Shown: positions 10,650 to 22,554 of the stretch, one piece after another
Position numbering within the stretch: position 1 is the first letter of the stretch
How the letters are laid out: every line of letters begins with the position of its first letter
Source of the DNA: Diphasiastrum complanatum
Taxonomy: Eukaryota > Streptophyta > Lycopodiopsida > Lycopodiales > Lycopodiaceae
Reading direction: 5' to 3'
Assembly: GCA_029204225.1 (NCBI GenBank)
Contig: CM055103.1
Span: 46,824,703 to 46,884,702 of the forward strand
DNA: 60,000 nt
Made by a program: the position numbers and the translations under genes
Notes under the pieces: generated by a model
Database searches by the model: none
The model's input: the letters and a program-made list of their open reading frames with translations, nothing else
Told to the model about the DNA's origin: nothing

Positions 10650-11379
10650 ATCACAATCTAGCATTCTAATAATAAAAAATTAATTACTTTCACATGTGTG
10701 AGAAAAGTAGAAAGAAAATTAATGTATGAAGAAAGCCTTATCCTCGAGTACAGAGAGACTGGACAATTCAAGCTTACTAGATAAAAATCCAAATGACAAG
10801 AGAATAGCTTCAATGCTTGATTCATTATCAAAATTGTGAGAAAACTCACATACATATATAATAGATGGGATTACCTCGAGGTAGATCAGCCCTCAAATCT
10901 TATTGTTCCACTTATAAGAGTAGTTTCTACCAAAAAAATGACACCTACCACTTTGCATGTTGAGAAATGCAACTCTACCTACATTTTTCATACGTGTGTG
11001 ACTTTCTAGAATACATATGTACAAATGTTCATGCATGTGCCAATACAAGTATTAGTTTGCTTTGTATGTCACTTTTGACAAACTTGACTTAATGCATGTG
11101 AAGTGGCTCGAGTTCCTACCAAGCCAAATTTGGACTTTTCATGTTCTACACCTACATGCATGATGAAAAACTTCATCAACCCCAAAAGTCAAGATAGATG
11201 GATTTTTTATTTTCAACGCTCCTCCTAAAAAGTTATCTATTTGACTTAAACATTGATCATGGAATCAATCCAAAATTGGACCTATGCTTGATGAAGGAAC
11301 TTTTACTCAAAGGTTTGGTGAGTAGATCGGTAATACATGATGTTGTATTATCAATATGTGCCAAATAGATCTCTCCTCC
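10650..11379 (-). mobile_element. Copia 3' end: pol C-terminus plus probable 3' LTR, minus strand (copy 1)
   Basis: Reading leftward from 11379, the minus strand encodes DLLTKPLSKSSFIKHRSNFG and stops at 11258-11260. This is the characteristic C-terminal tail of Ty1/copia pol after RNase H (LTKPL followed by F..R..LG). A purine tract GGAGGAG (about 11220-11226) follows as a polypurine tract, then GTTGAAAAT as the likely start of the 3' LTR (about 11218), with a TATATA stretch inside. The other LTR boundary near 10650 is uncertain. The pol frame is cut by the plus-strand gypsy LTR that starts at 11380. Confidence 0.7.
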
Positions 11380-11868
11380 TGTTATGTCCATGTCCTGTAT
11401 AAGGGAATCGAGATAATTCCTGACATGGATAGTCGGGTCACTCCAGTTGTATGTGGTTATTAGTTATACTACATCATTCCGAACATGGTCGTTTCAAGTA
11501 ATTAATAATCATATGAGGGCCCAGACCTATAATTGGACATAGGAGCACATGCATGGTGAATGACTCCTTTAATGCAAAAATAGGAGGTCAGTAGCTCAAT
11601 ATAGGCTGCATGGGGATCCTAAGGAGAATATTCTCTTATCTTGAAGAGAATATATACCATGGAAACTCACCCATCTCCCTATTGGAATTTCAAATTCTTG
11701 AGACAGGTTTCCTCTCCTCTCTTGTGTTCATTCATGTTGGCTTGGGGGTGGATTGGTTAGGGTATTGACTATCCTCTCCATATTGGTTGGGTGGTTCATG
11801 CTCCACAGGTGTTCCTTTGGTTTGCATGTGACCAAATTCTTGAAGATCTTCATTTGGTGATCGTTATA
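11380..11868 (+). repeat. 5' LTR of plus-strand gypsy element (copy 1)
   Basis: Starts TGTTATGTCCATG and ends GATCGTTATA one base before the PBS. The terminal CA is mutated to TA. It is 489 bp. A TATA-like AATATATACC lies near 11649-11658. It is inserted into a copia pol tail that reads the other way. Confidence 0.85.
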
Positions 11869-11869
11869 G

Positions 11870-11881
11870 TGGTATCAAAGC
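11870..11881 (+). promoter_or_regulatory. Primer-binding site (initiator Met tRNA)
   Basis: TGGTATCAAAGC, one mismatch from the canonical TGGTATCAGAGC, one base after the LTR. Confidence 0.88.
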
Positions 11882-13493
11882 TTGGATCACATCTACCAGG
11901 AGGTGAGGCTTGAGGATCTTGGATTTTTGCAGTTTCTTTGGTGTATCTCTTTGCTTACTCTTCCAGGTGGTGGAATTCATATCCAAATAGGTGGCTTCTC
12001 AGATCCTTGGTGTACTTTCAGCCTAAAGATCATAATTTTGGATTTGCTCCATTAATTTTGATGAAAATCATAGGATTATTGATGGTTTTAGTGGATTTTC
12101 ACTAGATAGTGATTTTGGACCCAAAATTGGGGTTTTTGGACCATAGATGGGCTATATAATTTATATTCGACTAAAATTGAAACTTTTTGTGCTTGCATGA
12201 AATGGATTTACAGATATTAGGATCATATTTCACTTATTTGTGGATTTATCCCACAAATTTTGGTCAAAATTGGTCAAAAAACATGGGTTTCTGATGATTT
12301 TTGGACTAATTTTGTGGTAGATCTCACAATTCTTGGACAATAGTTGGTAAGCACATTTTCACAGGTGTAATGAAACTGTCCTAGAGTTGTCATGAAGTTT
12401 CTTTAGGATTGGACACCATTAAGGGGCTCTAAACATCAAAAAATAGTGTATGGAATACCTTTCCAATGGGCGTCTGAACCTATTGGTTCTCATTACAAGC
12501 TTAAAGATATGATGGATTTCCTCTGATTTGAGCCATCATGCATCCAAATAGATGAGCATTAGACACCATCATCTTGAAGTTTTGCTTGTTGAAGGAGGCC
12601 AAAAATGCATGTTTTGCATGATCCGAGCTTATGATGGCTTGCTGGACCTGTTAGAAGCTTCTATGCCTCCCTAATGAACCTTAGTAGAGTACTTGTAACA
12701 ATATTTGGATGCTTATTGGGCTGGAGTACAATTTTTGATGATACCACCTTCCTAAAGTGCTCCCTACTACCTGATTTTTGGCCATTTACTACTCGCATGT
12801 GTGAAGCCTAGGTGGAAGGGTGATGTGGCAAGTGCCTTGTAGACCCATCTCCCTCTGTACTATGCTTTATAGCGACCAATTTGGTGTGCTGTAGAGAAAG
12901 TTATGGTTGTCTGAAATCTGGCAATTTTTAAACTAAAATTTGCAAAATTTTGGAATTGTTTTGATGCATGCATGCTTGTAACTCAGTGTTGTGCTTCTCT
13001 GTTGATGGAAATTTATGAATAGACTTGTATGCATGCTTGGATGCATCTTGCATGCGTAATTAGTAGTTTGATCAGTAGATTTCTTGCATGAAGCTATGTT
13101 TGGAAAAGCAGATTTCCTAGTAATTAGTCTATTTAGTACATAGATTTTTTTGTTTTTTCGAAAAAGTCAGTGCATATCAAGTTAGATGCATGCAAGATGT
13201 CTCAAAATGTTTTTGATATGTGACAGTGCCTATGAATTGGTTAAATCAATCTTCTTAATCGATTTTCACAGTTGGTCCACGGTTTTCGAAAATCTCGAAT
13301 TTTCGTAAATTTTTGGGTTTGGTCCTAAAAGTAGTTGTTTGAATCAGTCTGATATTGATTTTGCAAAATTTTGCTTAAATGAGTGAAAGACCTTGCTGAG
13401 TAATATCGGTTACGAAGGTTCTGAACTTTTCTCTTATTAGTTGATGATTGGATATCGACTAATTAAGCTAATTTTGCATGTCAGGAAATCAAT
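11882..13493 (+). other. Gypsy untranslated leader (copy 1)
   Basis: Non-coding stretch between PBS and gag, alignable in reverse to about 1200-3070 of the same unit. It forms one arm of a long diverged inverted repeat. No ORF was recognised. Confidence 0.7.
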
Positions 13494-14450
13494 ATGGCAG
13501 ATGACAATGCAAATGCAGCTCTGGATGGTCAGGTGCCAATGCCTATCTATCTGCAAATTTTCCAATTCTTAAGCCAACGCTTACTGAAATAAACAACAGG
13601 AACACTTTAAAGGATCAACAAATGGAAGTACTATTGAATCAAGTGAAAACTTTATCTGCACCGAATTTGGGCTTTCAGCCTGAACCATTTTTGGGGGAGA
13701 AGAAAGAGAAAAAAGCCAAAGTTGTAAATGACTGGTTAACCAAGTGGACCGGTTATTTTAATCTACACGGAATTCCTGAAGAAAAAAAGATTGAGTGTTA
13801 TTTTGCTCTTCCATGGGAAAGCTTCGTCATGGTGGCGTGATTTGCAACCTAAACCTACCACATGGCATGAGTTTATGGAAGTGTTCAGAAAGTCATTTGT
13901 GCTTGTGGACGACTCAGATTTCTACCAAAGATTTGTTAATTGCAAAATGCGTACTCGGAGTTTTGACTCATACCTGCAAGATTTTATGGATTTATGGAAT
14001 AAAGTTCCCTCATTCGATGCAAAATTGGCAATGTGGTAGTTTATCTTAGGTCTGCCTACAGATTATCGGAATGAGTGTAATCGTAATGTGCTTCGAACTT
14101 TCGATGACATCGTACAAGTCGCGAAAGCATATGATTCCATAGTGGTGGCATCTAAGAAGCAATACAAGGTAATCATCTGGATCATCCAGACCCAGCCAGA
14201 AGAAAGGAACGAAAAGAGTTCGTGGGAATAAAAAATCTAAGTATTTTGATGAACTGGATCAAGCTGCATATGAGTTTAGACAAAAGAAGCATTTGTCTCG
14301 GAAAAAGACAAGAAGGACCAATGTGTGTTTCCATTGTAGTCAGTCTAGACACGTTATGAAATTCTGTCCAAAACAAAAGAAAGGCGCAGCTCAAGTGATT
14401 GAGATGCCAGGTAAAGAAAATCTTAAGCTAATTGTGAGTGCCAGGTAAAG
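13494..14450 (+). pseudogene. gag: gag pseudogene (copy 1)
   Basis: The ATG at 13494 opens MADDNANAALDGQ, then the frame shifts. The next piece (13622-13840) includes PEPFLGEKKEKK. A further shift near 13800 leads to the core capsid-like block with SSWWRDLQPKPTTWHEF, matching the retrotransposon gag signature WW-x-P-x-TW-x-F. In-frame TAG at 14037-14039 falls where glutamine is expected before FILGLP. Near 14321-14365 lies a CCHC knuckle, CFHCSQSRHVMKFC, with the usual Gly replaced by Arg. Copies 2 and 3 add a stop at the 13th codon. Confidence 0.85.
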
Positions 14451-14459
14451 AAAAGTTAA

Positions 14460-14900
14460 TTGTGAGTGCGATTGTTCTTTTAGTACTACTTCATTCTTGC
14501 CAAATAATTTATTTCATTTGAAAGGCATTGTTAAAGGACATGAAGCTAGTGTTTTAGTGGACAATGGATCTACTCATAATTTCATTGAGTTTGGCCTTGT
14601 GTAGAAACTCGGCCTGGAAATTGAAGCCAATAACTATAGATATCAAGTATATCTAGCTTCAGGTGTGGAGTTGGAGATGTGGGATGTTAAAGTTTCAAGA
14701 CTCCTAGTTTGGATCCAAGATTATAGAGAGTTAATCGATTTCCATGTTTTAGATTTAGCATGTACAAACATAATTCTAGGATAAGAGTGGTTATTTAATA
14801 AACATCATGAGATAGATTTTGAGAAGCATGTTCTCTTTTTAGTAGGGTAAAGAAATAGTTATATTGTTTGGAGACAAATATGTACATCCGTCTGGGATGA
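14460..14900 (+). pseudogene. Retropepsin (protease) pseudogene (copy 1)
   Basis: The frame contains VLVDNGSTHNFIEF at about 14550-14592. The catalytic D-S/T-G triad has become D-N-G. TAG at 14602-14604 follows GLV, and TAA at 14782-14784 precedes EWLFNKHHEIDF; both fit CAG or CAA glutamine codons changed by C-to-T. Downstream is the linker to RT. Confidence 0.8.
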
Positions 14901-15129
14901 GTTCATTTACTAGTGTAGTGGAAATTTTGGATTCGCAGTATGAAGCTTATTCTTTATTTGGTAAGCCAATTTTTCAATTTATCTGAAATACATCTAAGTA
15001 GTTGTGAATTGTCAAAAATTCTTAACTCTGTAGACTTAGATCAAGAGCAAATTGAGAAGAATAAGATACTGTCTGAATTAAAGATGTATTTTCAGAAGAA
15101 TTACCTCATGAAATATTGCCGTCCAGATT

Positions 15130-15733
15130 GGTAGACCATAAGATAGAGTTAATTCTAGGTAGTCACCCTATCTCTAGACAACCTTACAGGTCCTCTCAAA
15201 AAGAAGAGATATAGATTACTAAGCAAATTGAAAATTATTTGAAGATGGGTCATATTCAGCCAAGTAAATCACCTTGGGGTGCTCCTGTTCTTCTTAAATC
15301 AAAGAAAGATGGAGGCTTCAGGTCGTGTGTTGACTACAAGGGGTTGAATAAGGTAACTATTAAGAATAAATATCTTTTGCCTCGTATGGATGATCTGGTA
15401 GATCGATTAGGTGGAGCTAAATACTTCACGAAGATAGATCTTAGTACCAGATATCATCATATTAGGATTCATCCGAATGATGTGCAAAAGACTGGTTTTT
15501 GGACGATATTCAGTCATTATGAATGTCTCGTGCTTCCTTTTGGGTTCACGAATGATGATCTTTTTCATCCATATCTAGGGAAGTATGTGGTTGTATTCTT
15601 GGATGACATTCTCATCTACAGTAGGACACTTAAGGAGCATTTGAATCATCTTAAGACTATCTTAGATATTTTCAGACGAGAGAAGCTTTATGCTAAAGAA
15701 TCTAAATGTGAGGAGGCATTACCTTTATGGTAG
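15130..15733 (+). pseudogene. Reverse transcriptase pseudogene (copy 1)
   Basis: The conserved RT blocks are readable: [17 protein letters not shown], then [15 protein letters not shown], then [18 protein letters not shown], then VLPFGFTN, and the active site [12 protein letters not shown] with FLDD at 15596-15607. About 15 residues expected between FTN and YLGKYV are missing, as is everything after [10 protein letters not shown], where the frame joins RNase H material and ends at TAG 15731-15733. In-frame TAG at 15212-15214 lies just before the first block. Confidence 0.88.
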
Positions 15734-15905
15734 TCAATTTATAGTGTATACATATCACCAGCCTCTAAAGTACTTTTGTAATCAGAACGATTTGAGGGGT
15801 CGTAAAGCTCGTTGGGCTGAGCTTATGCAGGAATTTGATGATGAGATCCAATATGTCAAGGGAAGCTCTAACCAAGTTGCAAATGCGCTTAATCACATTA
15901 TATGA
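15690..15905 (+). pseudogene. RNase H C-terminal remnant (copy 1)
   Basis: Overlapping frame with [18 protein letters not shown] and RKARWAELMQEFDDEIQYV followed by GSSNQVANALNHI. This is the classic end of gypsy RNase H (F.V.TDH.PL, ARW...L..FD..I.Y..G..N.VADALSR). The catalytic D in TDH is Y here. The N-terminal RNase H is deleted. Confidence 0.85.
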
Positions 15906-16084
15906 ACTTTCATTCACCCAGATTTCCACTGATCTATATCTTTCATTGAGAGGGAGGTGTGAATCTGATTCTCATTTTGGTCCCATCTAAAAGATGGTGG
16001 AGACAGGAAAAAATGAGAGTGGAATGGAGATTTACTCACATGGGTCTCAAGTTCCTAGGAAAGATAAGAATATAGCATAATAGT

Positions 16085-17148
16085 TCTCTATCCGAGGTGG
16101 ATTACTATTTCGGAATGGAAAAGTTTGTGTACCAGTGGATGATAAGATAAAGAAGAGAATTCTTTATGGGTGTCATGGCGTTCCCTGTGCAGGTCATCCG
16201 GGTATATACAGGACTTTGGACTTGGTCAGAAGAGAGTTTTATTGGCCAAAACTCAAGCCATTTGTTGAGTCTTATGTGGTTAAATGTACACCTTTTCAGT
16301 TAGCCAAAGCTAAACGCTTGAAGACTAGAGGGTTGTTACATCCGCATATATTCCTCATAAAAGATGGGAAAGTATATCTATGGATTTTGTGGTTGGACTT
16401 CCAAAGACCCAATGCCAAAATGATTCTATTTGGGTTGTGGTGGATAGGTTGACAAAGTTAGCTACTTTTATACTAATCAAGTGAACTGCTAAGGCTTTAG
16501 ATTTAGCCCAGATCTTTGTGGAAAGATTATTTAGGCTTTATGGACTGCCAAGTGATATAGTTAGTGATAGAGATCCTAAATTTACAGTTCACTTCTGGTC
16601 AACTGTATTCCATAAGCTAGAAATCTCGCTTAGTTTTAGTTCTTTTGGTTGTCCAGAATCAAATGGCTAGACTGAGAGAACTAATTAGACAATCTCAGTG
16701 GAAAAATTACATTCCTTTGATTGAGTTTGCTTATAACAGTAGGAAACATTCTGCTACTAGTTATAGTCCGTTTATGCTGATGTATGATTTTCAACCTAGA
16801 TCTCTGGTAAATGTAGAGACGAAGTCTGTTAAGATGCATAAAGTTGCGGATTTCTTGCATGATATGCGTGAAATGTTGCAAGTGGCCCGTGATTGTATCT
16901 GGAGTGCTCAGGATAGAGCTAAGCACTATGCCGATCTTAAGAGGTCTCCCAAAGATTTTAAAGTTCATGATTGTCCTAAGGATTCTAAGACCATGCATAC
17001 AGGGCAGCATTATAGATTGTCTACCAGATATTGTGGACCGTTTTGGATTATAAAGAAAATTGGTTCTTTAGCTTACGAACTAGATCTTCAGAATAAATCT
17101 ACAACTCACCCCAATTATATGAATCTCAATCCAATTGTCATGTATTAA
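16085..17148 (+). pseudogene. Integrase pseudogene (copy 1)
   Basis: The HHCC-type N-terminus begins near HGVPCAGHPGIYRTLDLVRR (16174 on), but its second CxxC is lost (KCTPFQ). The catalytic core runs across frames: D in MDFVVGLP (16383-16385), SDRDPKF (16563-16583) and E in PESNG (16656-16658). It is broken by TGA at 16482-16484 and by TAG at 16668-16670 in NG-stop-TER, where family members have Gln. The C-terminal part is in a third frame (16645-17148) with NYIPLIEFAYNSRKHSAT and GPFWIIKKIGSLAYEL, ending THPNYMNLNPIVMY. Confidence 0.87.
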
Positions 17149-20100
17149 ATTTTTTTTAAAGAGTAGACGTCTAATAAAATAGAAAAATAGATTTAAGGGC
17201 TTCCATGTTTTGTAATTAATGAGATACCATTAAAGGATCGATCTATATCTCATAATTCCCAAAATACCCTTAACAAAAACCAATGGACTATGTTAGTATT
17301 ATTATTACAGCAATCCCTAACCATCGGTCTATAGATCATTCTACCCAATAAATCCCTTTTAGAATCACTGATGTCCCATACAACCAGCTTTTTCTCCAAG
17401 AATCCTTTGCATCCAGATCTGTTTTGTCCAAAAAGTCAAAAAAGACGATTTGGCATTCCTATACCCAGATATAGGATCAAATTCACAACCAATTCCAAGA
17501 GATAATCCTAACAATTGAAATCTCTCATGCTTCTTTAGTGTTTCTCAAAGAATACCATTTCATATTGTACCCAACATGGACAAACAAAATGTATCATCCA
17601 AATACAATAGAACGTATTCTGACCCAAAAGAAACATAGATCTCAACAAAAACCGAATCTCATACTGTCCTAGATATCCAATATCTATTCCATAATTGGTA
17701 AAAAGAACTTAATTCTTTTAACAAGTTAGAACTCTCTTGGCTATTACTGTCATTACGGAGAAATACTCTATAACTGAAAAGAATCCAAATTACTAGATTC
17801 TTTTATGGAACACCTTCTATCTGCATTACTTTGCAAGATCCAAAACCAATTGCAAAACAGAGATGGTTCCATAAATGAATTATCAGTCTTGCCACTACTT
17901 CAATCATCTAACTATCGGACTTCCACTCTTTTTCCCCTTCCAAAAACGGTTCAGGTTAACTATCACCCAGCCAGTTTTGATTTGTTCATTAAGTGCCGAA
18001 CTTAATCCCTAGCAAATCCACTTATAGATCAGCATAGAATTGTTCTACGAAATTTACATTATTCTTGGTCCTAATTGATCCTCATAACAGAAAATGCTCC
18101 TTAATTGACAGATTCACAAAATCTTCAACTAAAAGTGAAGGGTACAGTGATCTTAACAATCGACTGATTTCAACTCAGTAAGATCATTTACTTTATAAGT
18201 CATTTCTGTTTGATCAATAACCAATGAATTGGAACAAATCGAAAACGTCCATGGTTTCCTCAAATTTTACGTAAACTGGGATTTTCAAATTACATTCAAT
18301 TTGGACCTAAACTGTGAAAATCGACCAAACATCGACTTGAGAGTTTCTCATATTAGAAGAATTCTGAAGCATCCAGCATGCATCCAACGTGACATGCAGT
18401 GATTTCAAAAGAAATCAATTTTTTGGTGAATTGCTAAGAAACTGGGAAATTAGCACTGGGATTCACAAAATCTAGACCAACTGTGAAAATCGATTAAAAT
18501 TATCGATTTATCAAATTCACAGGCACTGTCACATATCAAAACTCGACATGCACTGATTTTTTCGAAAAAACAAAAAAAAATCCCGTAATTAGCTTAGCCA
18601 CTAGGAAATCTGCTTTTTGAACTAGAATTGCCAAAAATAGCTTCAAGCAAGAAATCTTCTGATCATTCTATTAATTACGCATGCAACATGCAACCATGCA
18701 TGCATACAGGTCTATCCATACATTTTCATCAACAGACAAGCACTACACTGAGTTACAAGCATGCATGCATCAGAACATTTCAAAATTTTTGCAAATTTTA
18801 GTTCAAAAATTGCCAAACTTCTGACAGGAAACCAAATTGGTCGTTGTAAAGCACAGTACAGAGGGAGAGTGGGTCTACAAGGCACTTGCCATGTCACCTT
18901 GCACCTCTGGCTTCACACATGTGAGCAGTAAATGGCTGAAAAACAGGTAGGAGGGCGCACTTTTTTGGAGAGGTATCATCAAAAAACATATCCCAGCCCC
19001 AAAAGCCTTGGATCAAAGGTTACAAGCACTCTAATAAGGCTCATTAGAGAGGCATAGAAGCTTTTAACAGGTCCAGCAAGCAATCATAAGCTCAGATCAT
19101 GAAAAAAATGCAAATTTTGGCCTCCTTCAACAAGCAAAAATTCAACATGATGGTGTCTTATGCTCAACTATCCAAATTGGATGCATGATGGCTCAAAACA
19201 GACGCAATCCATCATATCTTTAAGCTTGTAACAAGAACCAACAGGTTCAGACCCCCAATTGAGAGGTATTCATGCTAAAAAATCATCAAAAATACACTAA
19301 TTTTTGGTGTTTTGAGCCCCCTAATGGTGTCTAATCCCTTCCAAACTTCATGACAGCTCAGGGAAAGCTTCCTTACATCTCTGAAAAGGTTTATACAAAG
19401 TCTTGTCTGAGAATTTTGAGATCTACCCCAAAATTAGTCCAAAAAACATCAAAATACCTTGGTTTTTGACCAATTTTGACTTAAATTTGTGGGAAAAATC
19501 CACAAATTCGTGCAAACAGATCCAAATCCCTGTAAATCCATTGCATGCAAGCACTAAAAGTTCTGAATCTAGTCAAACATGGTTTCTATAGCTCATTTAT
19601 GGTAAAAAAACCCCAATTTTTGGTCCAAAATCACTATCTAATCCACCTTTTGACTATTCCAACATCATGCAATCATTAGATCCAATCAATAATGACTGTA
19701 AAACAGCAAATACAATCTGGAAAATGTGAAAAATCCACTAAAATCATAAAAAATCCATAGATTTCCACCAAAAACTATGGAGAAACCCCATAAATATGAT
19801 CTTTAGGCTGAAAGTACACCAAATTCAGAGAAGCCACCTACTTGGAGATCAATTACACCACCTCGAAGTAACATGCAAGGAGAAATCCACAAAAACTGAG
19901 AAAATACAATAAGTAGCTCCACCTTCTAATTGATGCAAATCCATAGCTCTGATACCACTGTAAGGATCACCATATGAAGATCTGACTAGATCCTATTGCA
20001 AAACAACCAAAAGGACACCTGTGGATCAAAACCACCTATCCAAACCTAGATCTCTCCTGGAGTTTCCTCCTGGACCTAGCCCCCAAGCCATAGTGAAGAA

Positions 20101-20447
20101 CCTAAGAGAGAGGAGGAGAAACAGGCTCAAGAAGCTAAATTTCCAATAGGAAGATAGGTGATTTTTCACTAGACTTATTCTCCTCAAGAGAGAGAAAATA
20201 TTCCTTTTAGGATCCCCATGCAACCCATATTGAGCTATTGACCTCCTATTCTTGCATGAAAGCAGCCATTCACTATGCATGTGCCCCTATGTCCAATTAT
20301 AGGTCTGGGCCCTCATAGGATTACTAATTACTATAGAGGCCAAGCCCGGAATGATGAGGCATAAGTAATAACCATATACACCTGGGGTGACCGACTATCC
20401 ACGTCAGGAATTATTCCGATTCCGTTTTACAGGACATGGACATAACA
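17149..20447 (-). mobile_element. Decayed gypsy element, minus strand (copy 2)
   Basis: Counterpart of 212-3572. Differences: the 12-bp and 51-bp deletions noted for this unit. It abuts the end of the plus-strand integrase of copy 1, so the two gypsy elements are tail to tail here. Confidence 0.8.
19959..20447 (-). repeat. 5' LTR of minus-strand gypsy (copy 2)
   Basis: 489 bp. PBS on the minus strand at 19946-19957. One visible difference from copy 1 is a G-to-A change near 20159. Confidence 0.85.
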
Positions 20448-21908
20448 ATTTGTGTATCTCATTTACTTGTTTAATCAATTCCGCACACTGGTTCAATCTT
20501 GTTGAATGCTATATTAATCTATAACGTAGGTCAGCAGTGTCTGTCTACATTATGGAGGATTGTAGGAATGATATAGTAGGCAGTGACCAACAATCATATT
20601 CGAACTCCATCCAAATTGATTTCATTCGCGACTGTTTTCGCTTCGCAATTACTTCGCTTCAGCAATATCAAAATCAGAGCTCGTTCAAGTTTTGCTTCGC
20701 TTCGCTTCATTTTGTCTACTTTCGTTTCGTTACGTTACAGAGCCTTGTAGATTTGGACAATTATTTTTCTATTATTTCCATCATCTAGTACCTATTCGGA
20801 AGTGAGATTCATTAATGAATGTTGAACTCCATTTTAGAAGTGTTCGAGTGTAGTTCATTGTCGAATAATATTGTTCGATAGTTCCAAGCCATGGCTAACA
20901 ATTTCTAAAATTTGACTGTGGGAACCTCAGATTTAATAGAACAGAACTTATCAAAACTTCTTGATGAGTATATCAATTGTTGATAGATTTAATCTTGTCG
21001 AACTTTTGAAATCACTAAGAACTCTGAGTATTTTATCAGAATTATTTGAAACTTTGGAAAATCAACTTAACTAGTGTGGTACTATTACATTACATTAAGG
21101 TAGTACTGGCCTCCTGATCTCTCTAATATCTGATGATAACCAGGTTTTCATATGCTAAAACATAAAAAGCCTTATTTTTTCCGATTATTGTGAACTATCC
21201 ATCTCTGTGGGAACGGTAATCCTATATACTACACTAATATCTTATGATCTAAAGTGAACATGCTACGACAGTTCTTGGAGAGTAAAGCTATGCAAAATTC
21301 TGTACTTGTGTAACCAGATATATTTACAAGTAAAACCCGTGTTCATAAGTCATGCTTATAGCATTCATGCTAATCATAAGCATCTCATGTAGTCAGGGCA
21401 AGGTGTTTCTTTAACTCCATCCAGGAGGCCTCTGTAGTTTCAAGATTCTATTCATTAGAGTTACGTAGTATCAAGATTTCGTCCATGAGAAAATTACAAC
21501 AATCAAATTTGTGAAAAAAATGAGATCCCAATAATTAAGACCTAGGTAACGATGGTGTTGCAAGGCAAATGCCGGACCATCCCGTTGTTGGTGCTGTTCA
21601 GTACGATAGCAGGTCTCTCTCTGTTCACACATGCAGATGCATATCGCTGCATGGTGATACGTTAAGCAGAATCGTTGAGCTTAACTCATAGGAAGCAGCG
21701 CTCCATAGAAACAACTTCACACAGGCCTGTAGTACCCTTCATCCTTGATCGTAAGAATTATTTACAGCAAGTCCCACCCAGACTTTCACGATACAGACAA
21801 AGGCTCTACATTTTCAAGACTTGAAAAGCACAGTTCAAATCTAGTGAGTTCAGAAAGGGAGATGTCGGCCGTGAATGGAAGGTGTGGACAAACCTCGCTC
21901 TGATACCA

Positions 21909-22145
21909 TGATACAGAATGGGCAGCAAGCAGCTATCACAAGATCAGCGAGAGAGGAAAGAGATAGAGCATCACACACCAAGAGAGAGAGCCAGGGATAC
22001 TCTAACTACATATTGTAGGCTGAAGCCTCTACATAGATGCGAACAGGTGGAATAGGCGTCCCTCTGAAACGTCGTCGTGAATGTAACTGACGGTCACATA
22101 ATATTTAGTTATTATTTACCTCAGTGTGAATACTACCATTATAAT
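21909..22145 (-). repeat. Copia-like LTR end with PBS (copy 2)
   Basis: Counterpart of 5034-5270. PBS at 21897-21908. The outer boundary is approximate. Confidence 0.5.
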
Positions 22146-22365
22146 TCATAGAAAAAAAAATCTGAAAAGACAAAAAAAGAACAAACTCACCGATTCGACT
22201 GCAGAAGACGTATTTCATATCAACTACCACTAATTAGGCTCTAGCTACCGGGGCCTAATAATCAAACAAGGTGGTTTAATATAAGCTGTTTGCTTGCAGG
22301 TTAGAGTATGAAGTGAGCTGCGCTTTCAGTATAGATACGGCAAGTTAACTTACGTTTAATGGTGA

Positions 22366-22554
22366 TGCTATTGCAGTAGGTTGGCTTCATGCGAGGAGTT
22401 GGCAGAAAGAAGGGTGCGACAGAAGATAAGGGGTTGTCCAAGAGAGCGCAATTGCGATTGGTGTCAAGAATGTGTTTGTCTTGGCTGCCGGATGTGCAAA
22501 TACCTAGACTGTGAGTGCAGCGATTGTGTTGCCTTCTACGGCAATCTGTCATAA
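22366..22554 (+). CDS. Cysteine-rich small ORF (copy 2)
   Basis: Same 62-codon frame and all cysteines as in copy 1. Confidence 0.3.
   Translation, partial: CYCSRLASCEELAERRVRQKIRGCPRERNCDWCQECVCLGCRMCKYLDCECSDCVAFYGNLS

Larger units (their letters stand above)
176..17112. repeat. Array unit, copy 1
   Basis: First full unit, 16937 bp. It is the only copy with a 12-bp segment near 1411-1422 and with CAG rather than TAG at 13530-13532 in gag. It carries TAG in place of CAG on the minus strand at 6168-6170, which closes a reading frame that is open in copies 2 and 3. Confidence 0.9.
11380..17148 (+). mobile_element. Ty3/gypsy retrotransposon, plus strand, defective (copy 1)
   Basis: Order: 5' LTR (11380-11868), PBS, ~1.6 kb leader, gag, protease, RT, RNase H remnant, integrase. 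The gag-PR-RT-RH-IN order defines Ty3/gypsy. There is no 3' LTR: after the pol stop at 17146-17148 the sequence passes into the minus-strand gypsy remnant of the next unit. The coding region has many stops, at least two frame changes, and an internal deletion between the RT palm and RNase H end. No chromodomain was recognised after integrase. It cannot be autonomous. Confidence 0.9.
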
